Shown piece after piece: positions 1-8,733 of a stretch of DNA of 64,000 bases; positions within the stretch are counted from its first letter, which is position 1; each line of letters opens with the position of its first letter. The notes under the pieces were generated by a model. It was not told where the DNA came from, did no database searches, and saw only the letters and a program-made list of their open reading frames with translations. The stretch covers positions 1 through 64,000 of the forward strand of contig NZ_JARBAX010000001.1 in assembly GCF_028807635.1 (NCBI RefSeq). The letters run 5' to 3'. Source of the DNA: Streptomyces spiramyceticus (lineage in GTDB: Bacteria > Actinomycetota > Actinomycetes > Streptomycetales > Streptomycetaceae). The position numbers and the translations under genes are program-made.

Positions 1-171
1 CAGGTCGCGCCAGGTTACGGGCCGCTCGTAGGCGTCGGGGGCGGCCCCGCGCGCGAGGAGCTCCAGGTACGGCGCTTCGCTGCTGCTCTGCGGGCGATCG
101 CGACGAGCGGGATGACCGGGATGATCCGGGCGGTCGGGTTGATCGGGGCGGGCGGGTTGATCGGGGGACAT
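1..171 (-). CDS. 5' part of an unidentified gene leaving the window
   Basis: A minus-strand frame opens with ATG at 169-171 and stays open for 57 codons to the window edge. The first 30 residues are low complexity, with repeated Asp-Gln-Pro and Arg-Pro-Asp units from a repeated GATCAACCCGCCCG-like DNA word. They are followed by a more ordinary stretch (EAPYLELLARG, then DAYERPVTWRDL). It starts 16 bp after the stop of the SDR gene on the same strand, so it is probably co-transcribed behind it. The LELLARG-AYERPV segment vaguely recalls the N-terminus of GAF/PucR-type Streptomyces regulators, but the match is too short to name a family. The start codon is uncertain because no clear ribosome binding site is visible. 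Confidence 0.45.
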   Translation of the reverse strand, partial: MSPDQPARPDQPDRPDHPGHPARRDRPQSSSEAPYLELLARGAAPDAYERPVTWRDL

Positions 172-187
172 GGGCACACTCAACCAG

Positions 188-994
188 CTAGTGAGCGGTC
201 CAGCCGCCGTCGAGGGGCAGTGAAATTCCGGTGATGAACGACGCCTGGGCGCCGCACAGGTAGGCGACCGCTTCGGCGACCTCGTCCGGTTCGATCAGGC
301 GCTTCAGCGCGGAGTCCTGGAGCAGGACGTCGGCCAGGACGCGTTCCTCCGGCAGTCCGTGGGCGGCCGCCTGATCGGCGAGCTGGCGCTCGACGAGCGG
401 GGTGCGGACGTAGCCGGGGCTGACGCAGTTCGATGTGACGCCGTGCTCGGCGCCTTCGAGAGCGGCGGTCTTGGAGAGCCCTTCGAGGCCGTGCTTGGCC
501 GCGACGTACGCCGATTTGTACGCGGAGGCACGCAGTCCGTGCACGGAGGAGATATTGACGATACGGCCCCACCGCTGCCCGTACATGTGCGGCAGCGCAC
601 CCCTGATCAGCCGGAACGGCGCTTCGAGCATCACGGTGAGGACGGTGTGGAAGACGTCGGGCGGGAATGCCTCGATGGGGCGGACCAGTTGCAGCCCGGC
701 GTTGTTGACGAGGATGTCCGTGCCGGCCGCCGCCTGCTCGGCCGCGTCGAGGTCGGTGAGGTCGAGGGGGTGCGCTTCCACGGCGCCCGTCAGGCCCGCA
801 AGTCCCGCCGCCTGCCCGACGAGGGCGTCGAGCCCCGCCGCGTCCCGGTCCACCGCTCTGACCTTGGCTCCGGCGGCTGCGAGCCGCAGCGCGCAGGCGC
901 GGCCGATGCCGCCCGCCGCGCCGGTGACGAGCGCGGTACGGCCGCCGAGGTCGAGTGCTGCGGCATGGCGTGGGGGTGTGGTGGGCGCGGTCAT
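188..994 (-). CDS. SDR-family oxidoreductase, probable 3-hydroxybutyrate dehydrogenase
   Basis: A 268-residue classical short-chain dehydrogenase. The Rossmann glycine motif TGAAGGIG is at about 24-31, the NNAG motif at about 97-100, the catalytic Ser near 149 (VNISS), and the YxxxK pair is Y163/K167 (YVAAK). The C-terminus ITGISLPLDGGW is the usual SDR end. The VHGLRASAYKSAYVAAKHG block and the long loop after SPGYVRTPLVE resemble bacterial D-3-hydroxybutyrate dehydrogenases, which oxidise 3-hydroxybutyrate to acetoacetate with NAD in the cytosol. The substrate is inferred; the fold is certain. The ATG at 994 is preferred over an upstream in-frame ATG at 1042 because family proteins start close to the Rossmann strand. 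Confidence 0.85.
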   Translation of the reverse strand: MTAPTTPPRHAAALDLGGRTALVTGAAGGIGRACALRLAAAGAKVRAVDRDAAGLDALVGQAAGLAGLTGAVEAHPLDLTDLDAAEQAAAGTDILVNNAGLQLVRPIEAFPPDVFHTVLTVMLEAPFRLIRGALPHMYGQRWGRIVNISSVHGLRASAYKSAYVAAKHGLEGLSKTAALEGAEHGVTSNCVSPGYVRTPLVERQLADQAAAHGLPEERVLADVLLQDSALKRLIEPDEVAEAVAYLCGAQASFITGISLPLDGGWTAH

Positions 995-1049
995 GCCCAC
1001 GACCCTAGGCAGCGCTCCGCGCACGACCCATGTGGCCAGCACCCATACT

Positions 1050-1529
1050 TCAGGGCTGGGGGGTGGGCTCGAACCATGTGGGTGCGTCGGTGAGCGCCTG
1101 CTTGATCCTCAGGTACCCGAACTCGTGGAGTTCCGGGAGTGCGTCCACCGAGAACCAGCCGACTTCCAGCGACTCGTCGTCGTTGACGCGCGCCTCACCG
1201 CCGACGGCCCGGCACCGAAAGGTGATGTCCATGTACTGGCACTGGTCGCCGTTCGAGTACTGGACCGGCTGGAGCCCCTGGACGAGGACGACCCGCTCGG
1301 CCACGCACCGTACGGCCGTCTCCTCGTACACCTCGCGCTCGGCGGTCGCCGCAGGCTGCTCCCCCGGCTCCGGAATCCCGCCGATGACCGACCATTTGCC
1401 GGTGTCGGCGCGACGCCCCAGCAGCACTCTCCCCTCGTCGTCGAAGACGATGGCGCTGACGCCCGGCAGGAAGAGGAGCTGGTGGCCTGCGGTGGCACGG
1501 ATCTCGCGGATGAACTCAGGGGTTGACAT
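1050..1529 (-). CDS. Nudix hydrolase
   Basis: A 159-residue single-domain Nudix protein. The Nudix box runs from about residue 51 to 73 (GIPEPGEQ, then EREVYEETAV) and carries the metal-binding REVYEE core; the usual last Gly is Ala. The family hydrolyses nucleoside diphosphates linked to another group. A LLGRRADTGKWSVIGG lead-in and the QYMDITFRCRAVGG segment are shared with actinobacterial NUDIX proteins that act on nucleotide or nucleotide-sugar pyrophosphates, but the substrate cannot be read from sequence. It lies 24 bp downstream of the lnt stop on the same strand and could share its transcript. Confidence 0.88.
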   Translation of the reverse strand: MSTPEFIREIRATAGHQLLFLPGVSAIVFDDEGRVLLGRRADTGKWSVIGGIPEPGEQPAATAEREVYEETAVRCVAERVVLVQGLQPVQYSNGDQCQYMDITFRCRAVGGEARVNDDESLEVGWFSVDALPELHEFGYLRIKQALTDAPTWFEPTPQP

Positions 1530-1553
1530 GGCCCGACCCTAACGGCCCGTCCG

Positions 1554-3170
1554 TCATGCGGACGTACGCCGACGGGCCCGTGCCCCGAGCAGGACGGCCC
1601 AGCCGAGACCGGCCCCGGCGAGCAGTGCCAGTGCCCCTTCGGGGATCGTGCCGAGGCGCGTCGCGGGCGTCAGCGAGGAGCGCAGCGGCACCTCGGCGAC
1701 CAGCGCGTCGGGCGTGAAGATCTGCGACTTCTGCACGACGTCGCCGTCCGGCTGGATGACGGCGCTGACCCCGCTGGTGACGGGAACGAGGACGGCCCTG
1801 CCGTGCTCGACGGCACGGACCCGGTCCATCGCCAGCTGCTGGTACGTCATCTCGCTGCGCCCGAAGGTGGCGTTGTTGCTGGGCACCGAGATGACCTGGG
1901 CGCCGCCCATGACGGCGTCCCGCACCGCCCAGTCGAAGGCCGCCTCGTAGCAGGTGGCCAGGCCCACTTTGGTGCCGGCCATGTCGAACACACCCGGCTT
2001 GGTGCCGCGTCCGAAGTCCCGGCGGACCATGTCGACGTAGCTCTCGCTGAAGAACCGCACGACGGGCCGCAGCGGGATGTATTCGCCGAAGGGCTGGATC
2101 TGCCGCTTGTCGTACGTGTCCTGAGGGCCGCGCTCGGGGTCCCACAGAATCTGCGTGTTGCGCAGCGGCCCGGTGTCTGGGGCGACGACCGCGCCGACGG
2201 CGATCGGCACGCCGATGGCCTTGGCCGCGTTGTCGATGACCGAGCGGCCGTCGGCGTTGCGGTAGGGGTCGATGTCCGAGGAGTTCTCCGGCCACAGGAC
2301 GAAGTCCGGCTTCGCCTCCTTGCCCGCCTTGACGTCGTCGGCGAGCTCGACCGTACGCCGCGCGTGGTTGTCGAGGACCGCGCGGCGCTGGGCGTTGAAG
2401 TCGAGTCCCATGCGCGGCACATTGCCCTGGATCACCGCTGCGGTGGCGGTCCCGTCCTCGGCCGTGTCGGTGACCAGCGGGCGCGCGGCGAGGGCCGCCG
2501 TCACGGGGACGAGGACGGTCAGCGCCGCGAGGGCGGCGGTCCGGCGGGGCAGTTGACCGGTGCTCCGGTACGTACGGGCCTGGCGCACCAGTTCGTAGAG
2601 GCCGAAGCCGCACAGGGCGACCGCGAACCCGAGTAGGGGGGTGCCGCCCAGCGCCGCGAGCGGCAGGAAGGCGCTGTCCGCCTGGCCGAAGGCGATCTTG
2701 CCCCAGGGGAAACCGCCGAAGGGCACCCGGGCGCGGACCGCCTCGCCCAGGACCCACACCGCGGCGGCCCACAGCGGCCAGGCCGCCAGCCGGGTCACGG
2801 CGGCGATGCCCACACAGCACAGTGCGACGAAGACCGCCTCCACTGCGGCGAGCGCCAGCCACGGTCCCGGGCCGACCTCTTCGCCCGTCCAGACAAGGAG
2901 GGGAAGGAGGAAGCCGAGCCCGGCCAGGTAGCCGAGTCCGAACGCGGCCCGCAGGCCTCGCCCGTACAGGCACCAGGCGAGCAGGGCGAAGCCGGGCAGT
3001 ACCAGCCACCAGAGCGGGCGGGGCGGGAAGCTCGCGTACAGGAGCAGGCCGGACAGTGCGGCGGCCGACGCAGCCACGAGCCGACGCAGCATTGTTCTCC
3101 CGCGGTGGGTGGGGGCGGACTGCGGGGCCAGCTGTGCCGGCTCGTCTACGGCGGTGCGGGTGGCGCTCAC
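1554..3170 (-). CDS. lnt: Apolipoprotein N-acyltransferase
   Basis: About 538 residues. The N-terminal half has five to six membrane segments (first LLLYASFPPRPLWWLVLPGF), including the Lnt-specific VPFGGFPWGKIAFGQ loop. The second half is a carbon-nitrogen hydrolase domain. The expected catalytic triad is in place: E295 (LWPENSS), K355 (YDKRQIQPFGEY) and C407 (TCYEAAFD). Lnt transfers a fatty acyl chain to the N-terminal Cys of lipoproteins on the outer face of the membrane. One further hydrophobic segment and an Arg-rich tail close the protein. I chose the GTG at 3168-3170 (VSATRTAV) because Streptomyces homologues carry a similar N-terminus; an ATG at 3092 is the alternative. Streptomyces often have two lnt copies, so this may be one of a pair. 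Confidence 0.92.
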   Translation of the reverse strand: MSATRTAVDEPAQLAPQSAPTHRGRTMLRRLVAASAAALSGLLLYASFPPRPLWWLVLPGFALLAWCLYGRGLRAAFGLGYLAGLGFLLPLLVWTGEEVGPGPWLALAAVEAVFVALCCVGIAAVTRLAAWPLWAAAVWVLGEAVRARVPFGGFPWGKIAFGQADSAFLPLAALGGTPLLGFAVALCGFGLYELVRQARTYRSTGQLPRRTAALAALTVLVPVTAALAARPLVTDTAEDGTATAAVIQGNVPRMGLDFNAQRRAVLDNHARRTVELADDVKAGKEAKPDFVLWPENSSDIDPYRNADGRSVIDNAAKAIGVPIAVGAVVAPDTGPLRNTQILWDPERGPQDTYDKRQIQPFGEYIPLRPVVRFFSESYVDMVRRDFGRGTKPGVFDMAGTKVGLATCYEAAFDWAVRDAVMGGAQVISVPSNNATFGRSEMTYQQLAMDRVRAVEHGRAVLVPVTSGVSAVIQPDGDVVQKSQIFTPDALVAEVPLRSSLTPATRLGTIPEGALALLAGAGLGWAVLLGARARRRTSA

Positions 3171-3354
3171 GCCGGGGAGTCTACGGTGGCCGGGCGGGGC
3201 ACCGGGAGTCCGGTCACGGCGGCTGAGGCAACGTTCCTGCGCAATCCGTACACAAACCCGTGTCCCTACCGTTACGGTGTGCGCCAGTCCCTGCCGCCCG
3301 GCCCGATCCAGCCGCGGTGAACGGGGCCCGTCACATGTCGGGGGGTCGACGGGG

Positions 3355-4434
3355 ATGGCCGCACCGGCCGTACGGTCCGTCGCGCGCGAACGCGGCGGCA
3401 TCACCGATGCCGCCGGCGTCGTGATCCTGGGCGGCTGCGCCGTCTGGCCGCTGATCGCCGCCACGGGCCGGGACGCCAGGCCCGAGGGCGTCCTGCTCGC
3501 CGTGCTGGCCGTCGCCGGGGCTTATGCGTGCGGCCGGATCTGCGGCTCACTGCTGCCGGTCGCCGCCGCGTCGGCCGCTTCCCTCGCCGCACTCGGCCTG
3601 GCCGGCGCCTCGCAGCCCGCATCCGGAATGGCCGGCGCGGACGCCGTCACCGTTCCCGGGAGTACCGGCGCGACCGCCGCGCTGCTGGCTCTGGCCTCGG
3701 GCGCCGCGTGCTGTGCGGCCTGGGCGGCGCGGCCGTATCCGCTGCGGCTGGGGCTTCGGCTGCTGGCCCTCGGCATCGCGGTCACGGCGCTGCTGCTCGG
3801 CTCCGCCGCCGGGTTCGCGGCGGCGCTCGGCGTACTCCTCTGTTCCCTCGCGGCGGGCCGGGCGCATCGCAGGGCGGCGGGGCTGGCGGGGCTGGCGCTG
3901 GCGGCGGGGCTCGTGGTGGGGGGTTCATGGGCGGTGGCGGAGGACGCGCTGCCCGACGGGCTGACCGTCTCGCTGGAGGGTCGGCTGACCACGAACCGGG
4001 TGCTGCTGTGGCGGGACGCGATCGCTCTGGCCAAGGAGAATCCGGCGCGCGGCACGGGCCCCGACCGGTTCGGCAGGCTGAGCCCGACCGCCCGGCAGAC
4101 GCCCGGCTCCGACGGCAAACCCCACTCGGCGCCGTTGCAGCAGGCCGCCGAACAGGGGATCCCGGGGGTCGTGCTGCTGGGCGCCGCATTCGCCTGGATG
4201 CTGTACGGGCTGTGGCGCTCGCCCCGGTCCACACCGGTGGCCCTGACGGCCGCGGCGGCGCTGACCGCCCTGGCGGCCCTCGCGGGCATCGGCAACGCGC
4301 TGAGCTTTACGCAGGTGACGGCGGGCGCCGGTCTGCTGGCCGGTCTGGCGACCGCGCGCCGGCTGGGCGAGGACGGGGCGGATACGGTCGCCGCATCCGG
4401 GGCGGGGGCGCGGCCGCGCAGCCGTCAGACGTAG
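3355..4434 (+). CDS. O-antigen-ligase-like (Wzy_C) membrane protein
   Basis: A 359-residue, Ala/Leu-rich integral membrane protein with roughly eight hydrophobic segments. Between segments is a soluble loop with the pattern of Wzy_C/O-antigen ligase domains: Arg-Leu-Leu-Trp-Arg-Asp, then NPARGTGPDRFG, then HSAPLQQAAEQGIPG. In this family the loop holds the conserved Arg and His used to move polysaccharide chains from lipid carriers. It is shorter than typical O-antigen polymerases (about 400-450). It is divergently transcribed from lnt, so an envelope role fits the neighbourhood. The ATG at 3355 follows a G-rich stretch; the reading frame is open further upstream but lacks membrane-protein character there. 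Confidence 0.72.
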   Translation: MAAPAVRSVARERGGITDAAGVVILGGCAVWPLIAATGRDARPEGVLLAVLAVAGAYACGRICGSLLPVAAASAASLAALGLAGASQPASGMAGADAVTVPGSTGATAALLALASGAACCAAWAARPYPLRLGLRLLALGIAVTALLLGSAAGFAAALGVLLCSLAAGRAHRRAAGLAGLALAAGLVVGGSWAVAEDALPDGLTVSLEGRLTTNRVLLWRDAIALAKENPARGTGPDRFGRLSPTARQTPGSDGKPHSAPLQQAAEQGIPGVVLLGAAFAWMLYGLWRSPRSTPVALTAAAALTALAALAGIGNALSFTQVTAGAGLLAGLATARRLGEDGADTVAASGAGARPRSRQT

Positions 4435-4445
4435 GGGCGTACAGG

Positions 4446-4490
4446 TTCTTACAGGTCTGTTTCTTACGGGTCTGTTTCTTACAGGTCTGT
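4446..4490. repeat. Three tandem copies of a 15-bp unit
   Basis: TTCTTACAGGTCTGT at 4446-4460, the same with one change (CGGG for CAGG) at 4461-4475, and an exact copy at 4476-4490. They sit in the 78-bp gap between the convergent ligase-like gene and the PH-like membrane gene. There is no hairpin character. They look like slippage products in an otherwise featureless convergent intergenic region. Confidence 0.9.
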
Positions 4491-4512
4491 CAAGGTACGT
4501 CCGTCCGGGGGA

Positions 4513-5085
4513 TCAGGCTCCGGCAGTTTTGCCTGTGGTGCCGAGGCCCAGCCGGCCGCGGATGACCCGTACCGCGGTCTGGGCATCGTCCACGGTCACC
4601 GAGAAGGTCCCGCCGTCCCCGAGCTTGAGGATGACACCCTCGCCTTCACGGACGATCATGCCGACCCCCAGGTCGGGACGCCAGCGGTAGCCCCAGCCGC
4701 CCCAGTGCCGGGGTGTGAGGCTCGGGGCGAATTCGGCGCCCGCCACATGGTCGAGCCGGATACGCCGACGGGGCAGACCCAAGTGGCCGCAGCGCACCTC
4801 GACCGCATCGCTGTAGACCTTGACCGCCACATGGACGAAAGCCAGGGTCCCGAAGAGCATGAGCACGCCCACCGCGAGGAGGCCGACGATAGTCATCACC
4901 AGTGGGACGTTCGTCCACGAGGCGTCGACGGCCAGTCTGATGCCGACGGCCAGACAGGCGGCGCCCGCAGAGGCGAGCAGCCACTGTGCGCGGTTGGTCG
5001 CGCGACCGGTCCAGATCGGGAGAGCGGGCTTCACGGCAGGCCCGTCGCCGTTGGGGTGGTCCCTCATGCGTAGCAGCGTACTCAC
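4513..5085 (-). CDS. Membrane protein with PH-like C-terminal domain
   Basis: A 190-residue protein (184 if the ATG at 5067 is used instead of the GTG at 5085). Two membrane segments lie near residues 34-52 and 60-88 (WLLASAGAACLAVGIRLAV; VPLVMTIVGLLAVGVLML). They are followed by a soluble domain with DAVEVRCGHLGLPRRRIRLD, a WGGWGYRW motif and TVDDAQTAVRVIRGRL. This layout is common in conserved Streptomyces membrane proteins with a bacterial-PH-like fold. No enzymatic residues are visible and the function is unknown. It converges on the ligase-like gene and lies 36 bp downstream of the racemase gene on the same strand. Confidence 0.75.
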   Translation of the reverse strand: MSTLLRMRDHPNGDGPAVKPALPIWTGRATNRAQWLLASAGAACLAVGIRLAVDASWTNVPLVMTIVGLLAVGVLMLFGTLAFVHVAVKVYSDAVEVRCGHLGLPRRRIRLDHVAGAEFAPSLTPRHWGGWGYRWRPDLGVGMIVREGEGVILKLGDGGTFSVTVDDAQTAVRVIRGRLGLGTTGKTAGA

Positions 5086-5121
5086 GTTCAGCGTTCCGGG
5101 CAGTGCTGCGCCGGGCCCAGG

Positions 5122-5907
5122 TCAGCGAACGGTGCTGACGGCCTCCAGCAGCCTGCCTTCGGCGTACGCGAGGGCCGGTCCCGGCAGCGCGGAGTCGCTT
5201 CCGCCGAGCAGCACGGTGAGCCCGCCGCCGGGCGTGGCCGCGGTGGCGGGCTGCGCCCCGATACGGCGCAGTGCCTGCGCGGCGACGGCTCCGGCGGAGC
5301 CGTGCAGCACCACGGGGGGTGCGCCGGGCGGCTGGACTGCGGCGCGGATGCGCTCGGCGACGAGTTCGTAATGGGTACAGCCCAGGACGACGGCCCTTAC
5401 ATCGGCCGGCGTGAGGGCGGCTGCCGCTGCGACGGCCAGGTCGATGGCCTCCTCGTCGGCGTGCTCCACCGCGTCGGCGAGACCGGGACAGGGCACCTCG
5501 GTGACGGTGACGCCGTCGGCGAAGTCACGGATGAGGGCGCGCTGGTAGGGGCTGCCCGTGGTGGCGGGAGTGGCCCAGATGGCGACGGGTCCGCCGGCCG
5601 CGGCGGCCGGCTTGATCGCGGGCACGGTGCCGATGACCGGAATCCCGGGCTCCAGCTCTGCGCGGAGCGCGGGCAGAGCGTGCACGGAAGCGGTGTTGCA
5701 GGCCACGATCAGTGCGTCCGGCCGGTGCGCGGCAGCGGCGCGTGCCACGGCGAGCGCGCGTGCGGTGACCTCGGCGGGCATATGTGGCCCCCACGGCATG
5801 GTGTCGGGGGCGGAGGAGAGGACCAGAGCGGCGTCGGGCCGCAACCGGCGTACAGCGGCGGCCGCTGCCAGCAAGCCGATTCCCGAGTCCATGAGCGCGA
5901 TCTTCAC
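5122..5907 (-). CDS. Aspartate/glutamate racemase family protein
   Basis: A 261-residue two-lobed racemase. The N-terminus VKIALMDSGIG matches the DSG motif of glutamate racemases. Both catalytic cysteines are present: C70 in VACNTAS and C177 in VLGCTHY. The family interconverts L- and D-glutamate or aspartate with two Cys acid/bases, supplying D-Glu for peptidoglycan. The protein lacks several MurI blocks (DSGIGL rather than DSGVGG, and a divergent middle), and Streptomyces usually have another, canonical murI. An amino-acid racemase outside cell-wall synthesis is therefore possible. The GTG at 5907 places the DSG motif at residue 7, as in the family. It is divergent from hpnB with only 58 bp between starts. 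Confidence 0.8.
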   Translation of the reverse strand: MKIALMDSGIGLLAAAAAVRRLRPDAALVLSSAPDTMPWGPHMPAEVTARALAVARAAAAHRPDALIVACNTASVHALPALRAELEPGIPVIGTVPAIKPAAAAGGPVAIWATPATTGSPYQRALIRDFADGVTVTEVPCPGLADAVEHADEEAIDLAVAAAAALTPADVRAVVLGCTHYELVAERIRAAVQPPGAPPVVLHGSAGAVAAQALRRIGAQPATAATPGGGLTVLLGGSDSALPGPALAYAEGRLLEAVSTVR

Positions 5908-5965
5908 CCGGTCACCATAGTCGACCGCCCTCCCACCCCGGCCGGGGTGGGGCAGACTTCGGCGG

Positions 5966-7165
5966 ATGAGCGCCATTGCGTGGATTGCTGTGGGATCACT
6001 GGCCGCGTGGGTGTGGCTGCTGCTGGGCCAGGGGTTCTTCTGGCGTACGGATCAGCGGCTTCCGCAGCGCGCCGAGCCGGACCGTCCGCCCGGCCCATGG
6101 CCGGATGTCGCCGTTGTCGTACCTGCGCGCGACGAGGCCGAGGTGCTCCCGTCGAGCCTGCCTTCGCTCCTCGCGCAGGACTATCCCGGACGGGCGGAGA
6201 TCTTCCTCGTCGACGACGGCAGCCAGGACGGTACGGGCGCGCTGGCCCGCGAGCTGGCCGCCCGGCACGGCGGGCTTCCACTGACCGTGGTCTCCCCCGG
6301 CGAGCCCGAGCCAGGCTGGACCGGGAAGCTCTGGGCGCTGAGGCACGGCATCGCGCTGGCCCGCACGCGCGAGCCCGGGTGTCCGGAGCCCGAGTATCTG
6401 CTGCTGACGGACGCCGACATCGCGCACGATCCGGACAGTCTGCGCGAGCTGGTGGCGGCCGCCCGCACGAACGGCCTCGACCTGGTCTCCCAGATGGCGC
6501 GGCTGCGTGTTGTCAGCGAGTGGGAGCGGCTGGTCGTACCGGCCTTCGTCTACTTCTTCTCGCAGCTCTACCCCTTCCGGTGGGTGAACAGGGCGGGTGC
6601 GCGGACGGCGGCGGCCGCCGGCGGCTGTGTGCTGCTGCGGACCGAGGCCGCGGTGCGGGCGCGGGTCCCGGACTCCATCCACCACGCGGTGATCGACGAC
6701 GTGTCACTTGCCCGGGCTGTCCAGCGCAGTGGGGGCAGGATCTGGCTGGGGCTCGCGGAGGGCGTGGACAGCGTGCGCCCCTGTCCCCGGCTCGGCGACC
6801 TGTGGCGGATGGTGTCGCGCAGCGCGTACGCCCAGCTGCTGTACAGCCCGCCGCTGCTCGCCGGGACAGTCGTGGGGCTCGCGCTGGTGTATCTCGCGCC
6901 CCCGGTCACGCTTTGCGCCGGTCTGCTGTCGGTTGACGGGATCACGGCCTGGGCGGGCGGCCTGGCGTGGGCGGTAATGACAGCGACGTACCTGCCGATG
7001 CTCCACTACTACGGGCAGCCGCTGTGGACGGCTCTGCTGCTGCCGTTCACGGCGGTTCTGTATCTGCTGATGACCGTCGATTCCGCCGTGCAGCACTACC
7101 GCGGGCGAGGCGCGGCCTGGAAGGGGCGTACGTACTCCCGTCCCGAGGCCGCGCCGGAGCGTTGA
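5966..7165 (+). CDS. hpnB: HpnB-type family 2 glycosyltransferase
   Basis: A 399-residue membrane glycosyltransferase. One N-terminal membrane segment (SLAAWVWLLLGQGFFW) precedes a GT-A domain with VVVPARDEAEVLP, LVDDGSQDGT and the DxD-type TDADI. The segment PGWTGKLWALRHGI and the C-terminal AAWKGRTY are signatures of the hopene-associated HpnB family. Three further membrane segments end the protein. HpnB proteins are linked to hopanoid lipid metabolism, but no squalene-hopene cyclase or other hopanoid gene lies in this window, so it stands alone here. Nucleotide-sugar donor and acceptor are unknown. Confidence 0.85.
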   Translation: MSAIAWIAVGSLAAWVWLLLGQGFFWRTDQRLPQRAEPDRPPGPWPDVAVVVPARDEAEVLPSSLPSLLAQDYPGRAEIFLVDDGSQDGTGALARELAARHGGLPLTVVSPGEPEPGWTGKLWALRHGIALARTREPGCPEPEYLLLTDADIAHDPDSLRELVAAARTNGLDLVSQMARLRVVSEWERLVVPAFVYFFSQLYPFRWVNRAGARTAAAAGGCVLLRTEAAVRARVPDSIHHAVIDDVSLARAVQRSGGRIWLGLAEGVDSVRPCPRLGDLWRMVSRSAYAQLLYSPPLLAGTVVGLALVYLAPPVTLCAGLLSVDGITAWAGGLAWAVMTATYLPMLHYYGQPLWTALLLPFTAVLYLLMTVDSAVQHYRGRGAAWKGRTYSRPEAAPER

Positions 7166-7181
7166 CCGGAGCGTTGAGACG

Positions 7182-8447
7182 TCACTTCCTGCCGGGGGTC
7201 CAGTTCATGCCCCAGCCGTAGGCGTAGTCGATGGTGCGCTGGGGGCTGACGCCGCGTTCCGGTACGAGATAGCGGGCTTCGCGGCGCACGGTCAGGTCTC
7301 CGTCCTCGTTGGTGATGAGGGCGAGCGAGGCGACGGTCGACGGCACGGTGCACTCGTCGAGGGAGAAGTCGATGGGTGCTCCGTGCTGCGGCTGGAGCGT
7401 GACCGTGGCGTGCAGATCGGCGAACGAGCGGGCGCCTTCGTACACGGCGACGAAGATGATGACGCGGCGGAGCTTGTCCTTGTGGTCGAGGTTGATGGTC
7501 AGGTTCTCGCCGGTGCTGACGGCTCCGGTGCGGTCGTCGCCGTCGAGGTGGATGTACGGCGGCTGGTGCAGCGAGCCGAAGGCGTTGCCGAGGGCCTGGA
7601 CGACTCCCTTGCGGCCGTCGGTGAGTTCGTAGAGGGCGCACAGATCGAGGTCGAGGTCGCTGTGCATGGCGACGGCCCTGCCGAGCTTGGCGCCCCAGCC
7701 CTTGAACTGCTTGCGCACCTCCCAGTTGAGGTTCACGCGCATGGTGCCGGTGGTGCCGCCCTGCTTGGCGAGGGAGACGGACGGGGCTTCCTTGGTGAGC
7801 GTGATCTTGGTGAGGCGTACGGGGGTGGCGGCGGCCGGAGGAGCCTGGGTTGGCTGGGGCGGCGGGGCCTGGAGCGGCTGGGCCGGGGCCTGGGCGGGAG
7901 CCTGGGCCCGGGCCGGCTGCTGGGGCTCGTCGACGCTGATGCCGAAGTCCCTGGCCAGGCCTTCCAGGCCGCTGTCGTAGCCCTGTCCCACCGCGCGGAA
8001 CTTCCACGCACCCTGGCGCCGGTAGAGCTCGCCGAGGACGAAGGCCGTTTCGACGGCGGCGTCCTGGCTGTCGAAGCGCGCGAGCTCCGCGCCGTTCGCC
8101 ATGTCCAGGATTCGTACGTAAAGTCCCGGCACCTGCCCGAAGTTGCCGCCGTCCGCCGATGCCGCCACGACTACGGTCTCGACGGCGGGCTCCACGCTCG
8201 CCAGGTCGACGGAAAGCGTGTCGGTCACGCTGCCCCCGGCGGGCGTCTTGCCGTCGTGCCTGACCGCGCCCGAGGCGTGCGCGGGCTGGTTGTAAAAGAC
8301 GAAGTCCGCGTCGGAGCGGACCTTTCCGGACACCAGCAGCAGGGCGGAGGCGTCGACATCCGGCACTCCGGGGCCTGAACGCCATCCCAATTCGACGCGC
8401 ACGCTCGGCGCCGGCACCGGCACATTGGTTCCTTTTAGCATGGACAT
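7182..8447 (-). CDS. Double TerD-family stress protein
   Basis: A 421-residue soluble protein. An N-terminal TerD domain ([40 protein letters not shown]) is joined by a roughly 60-residue Pro/Ala/Gln linker to a second TerD/TerA-like domain ([45 protein letters not shown]). TerD domains bind calcium through Asp-rich loops and act in tellurite and general envelope stress responses. Both domains retain Asp-rich loops (DVDAS; DLDLDL). Start choice lies among three nearby ATGs at 8459, 8447 and 8441; 8447 gives the usual Met-Leu-Lys-Gly start. It is divergent from the next gene across 286 bp. Confidence 0.85.
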   Translation of the reverse strand: MSMLKGTNVPVPAPSVRVELGWRSGPGVPDVDASALLLVSGKVRSDADFVFYNQPAHASGAVRHDGKTPAGGSVTDTLSVDLASVEPAVETVVVAASADGGNFGQVPGLYVRILDMANGAELARFDSQDAAVETAFVLGELYRRQGAWKFRAVGQGYDSGLEGLARDFGISVDEPQQPARAQAPAQAPAQPLQAPPPQPTQAPPAAATPVRLTKITLTKEAPSVSLAKQGGTTGTMRVNLNWEVRKQFKGWGAKLGRAVAMHSDLDLDLCALYELTDGRKGVVQALGNAFGSLHQPPYIHLDGDDRTGAVSTGENLTINLDHKDKLRRVIIFVAVYEGARSFADLHATVTLQPQHGAPIDFSLDECTVPSTVASLALITNEDGDLTVRREARYLVPERGVSPQRTIDYAYGWGMNWTPGRK

Positions 8448-8733
8448 GCTCGCCCCCATCGCGAGTCCCGGCGTCTCAAGTCCGGGTGCCTGAAGATTTC
8501 CGTACGGCCAACCTATTGCCCAGCGTTCCACAGACGTCACGGCGACCGTTTCAAGATCGCCCGCGACCACGGGTAACCCATGGCCAGGGCGGTCTTTACA
8601 CGATCCGAACGCCGCGCGCCGACCGATTTTGCCAAGTTCGCTCGGATTAGGGATCCGCAGTCACTCGCAGCATGTAAAACAACCCTCTTATCGGGCTCCC
8701 CAACCAGAACATCTTCGGCTTAACTTAGGTGCC

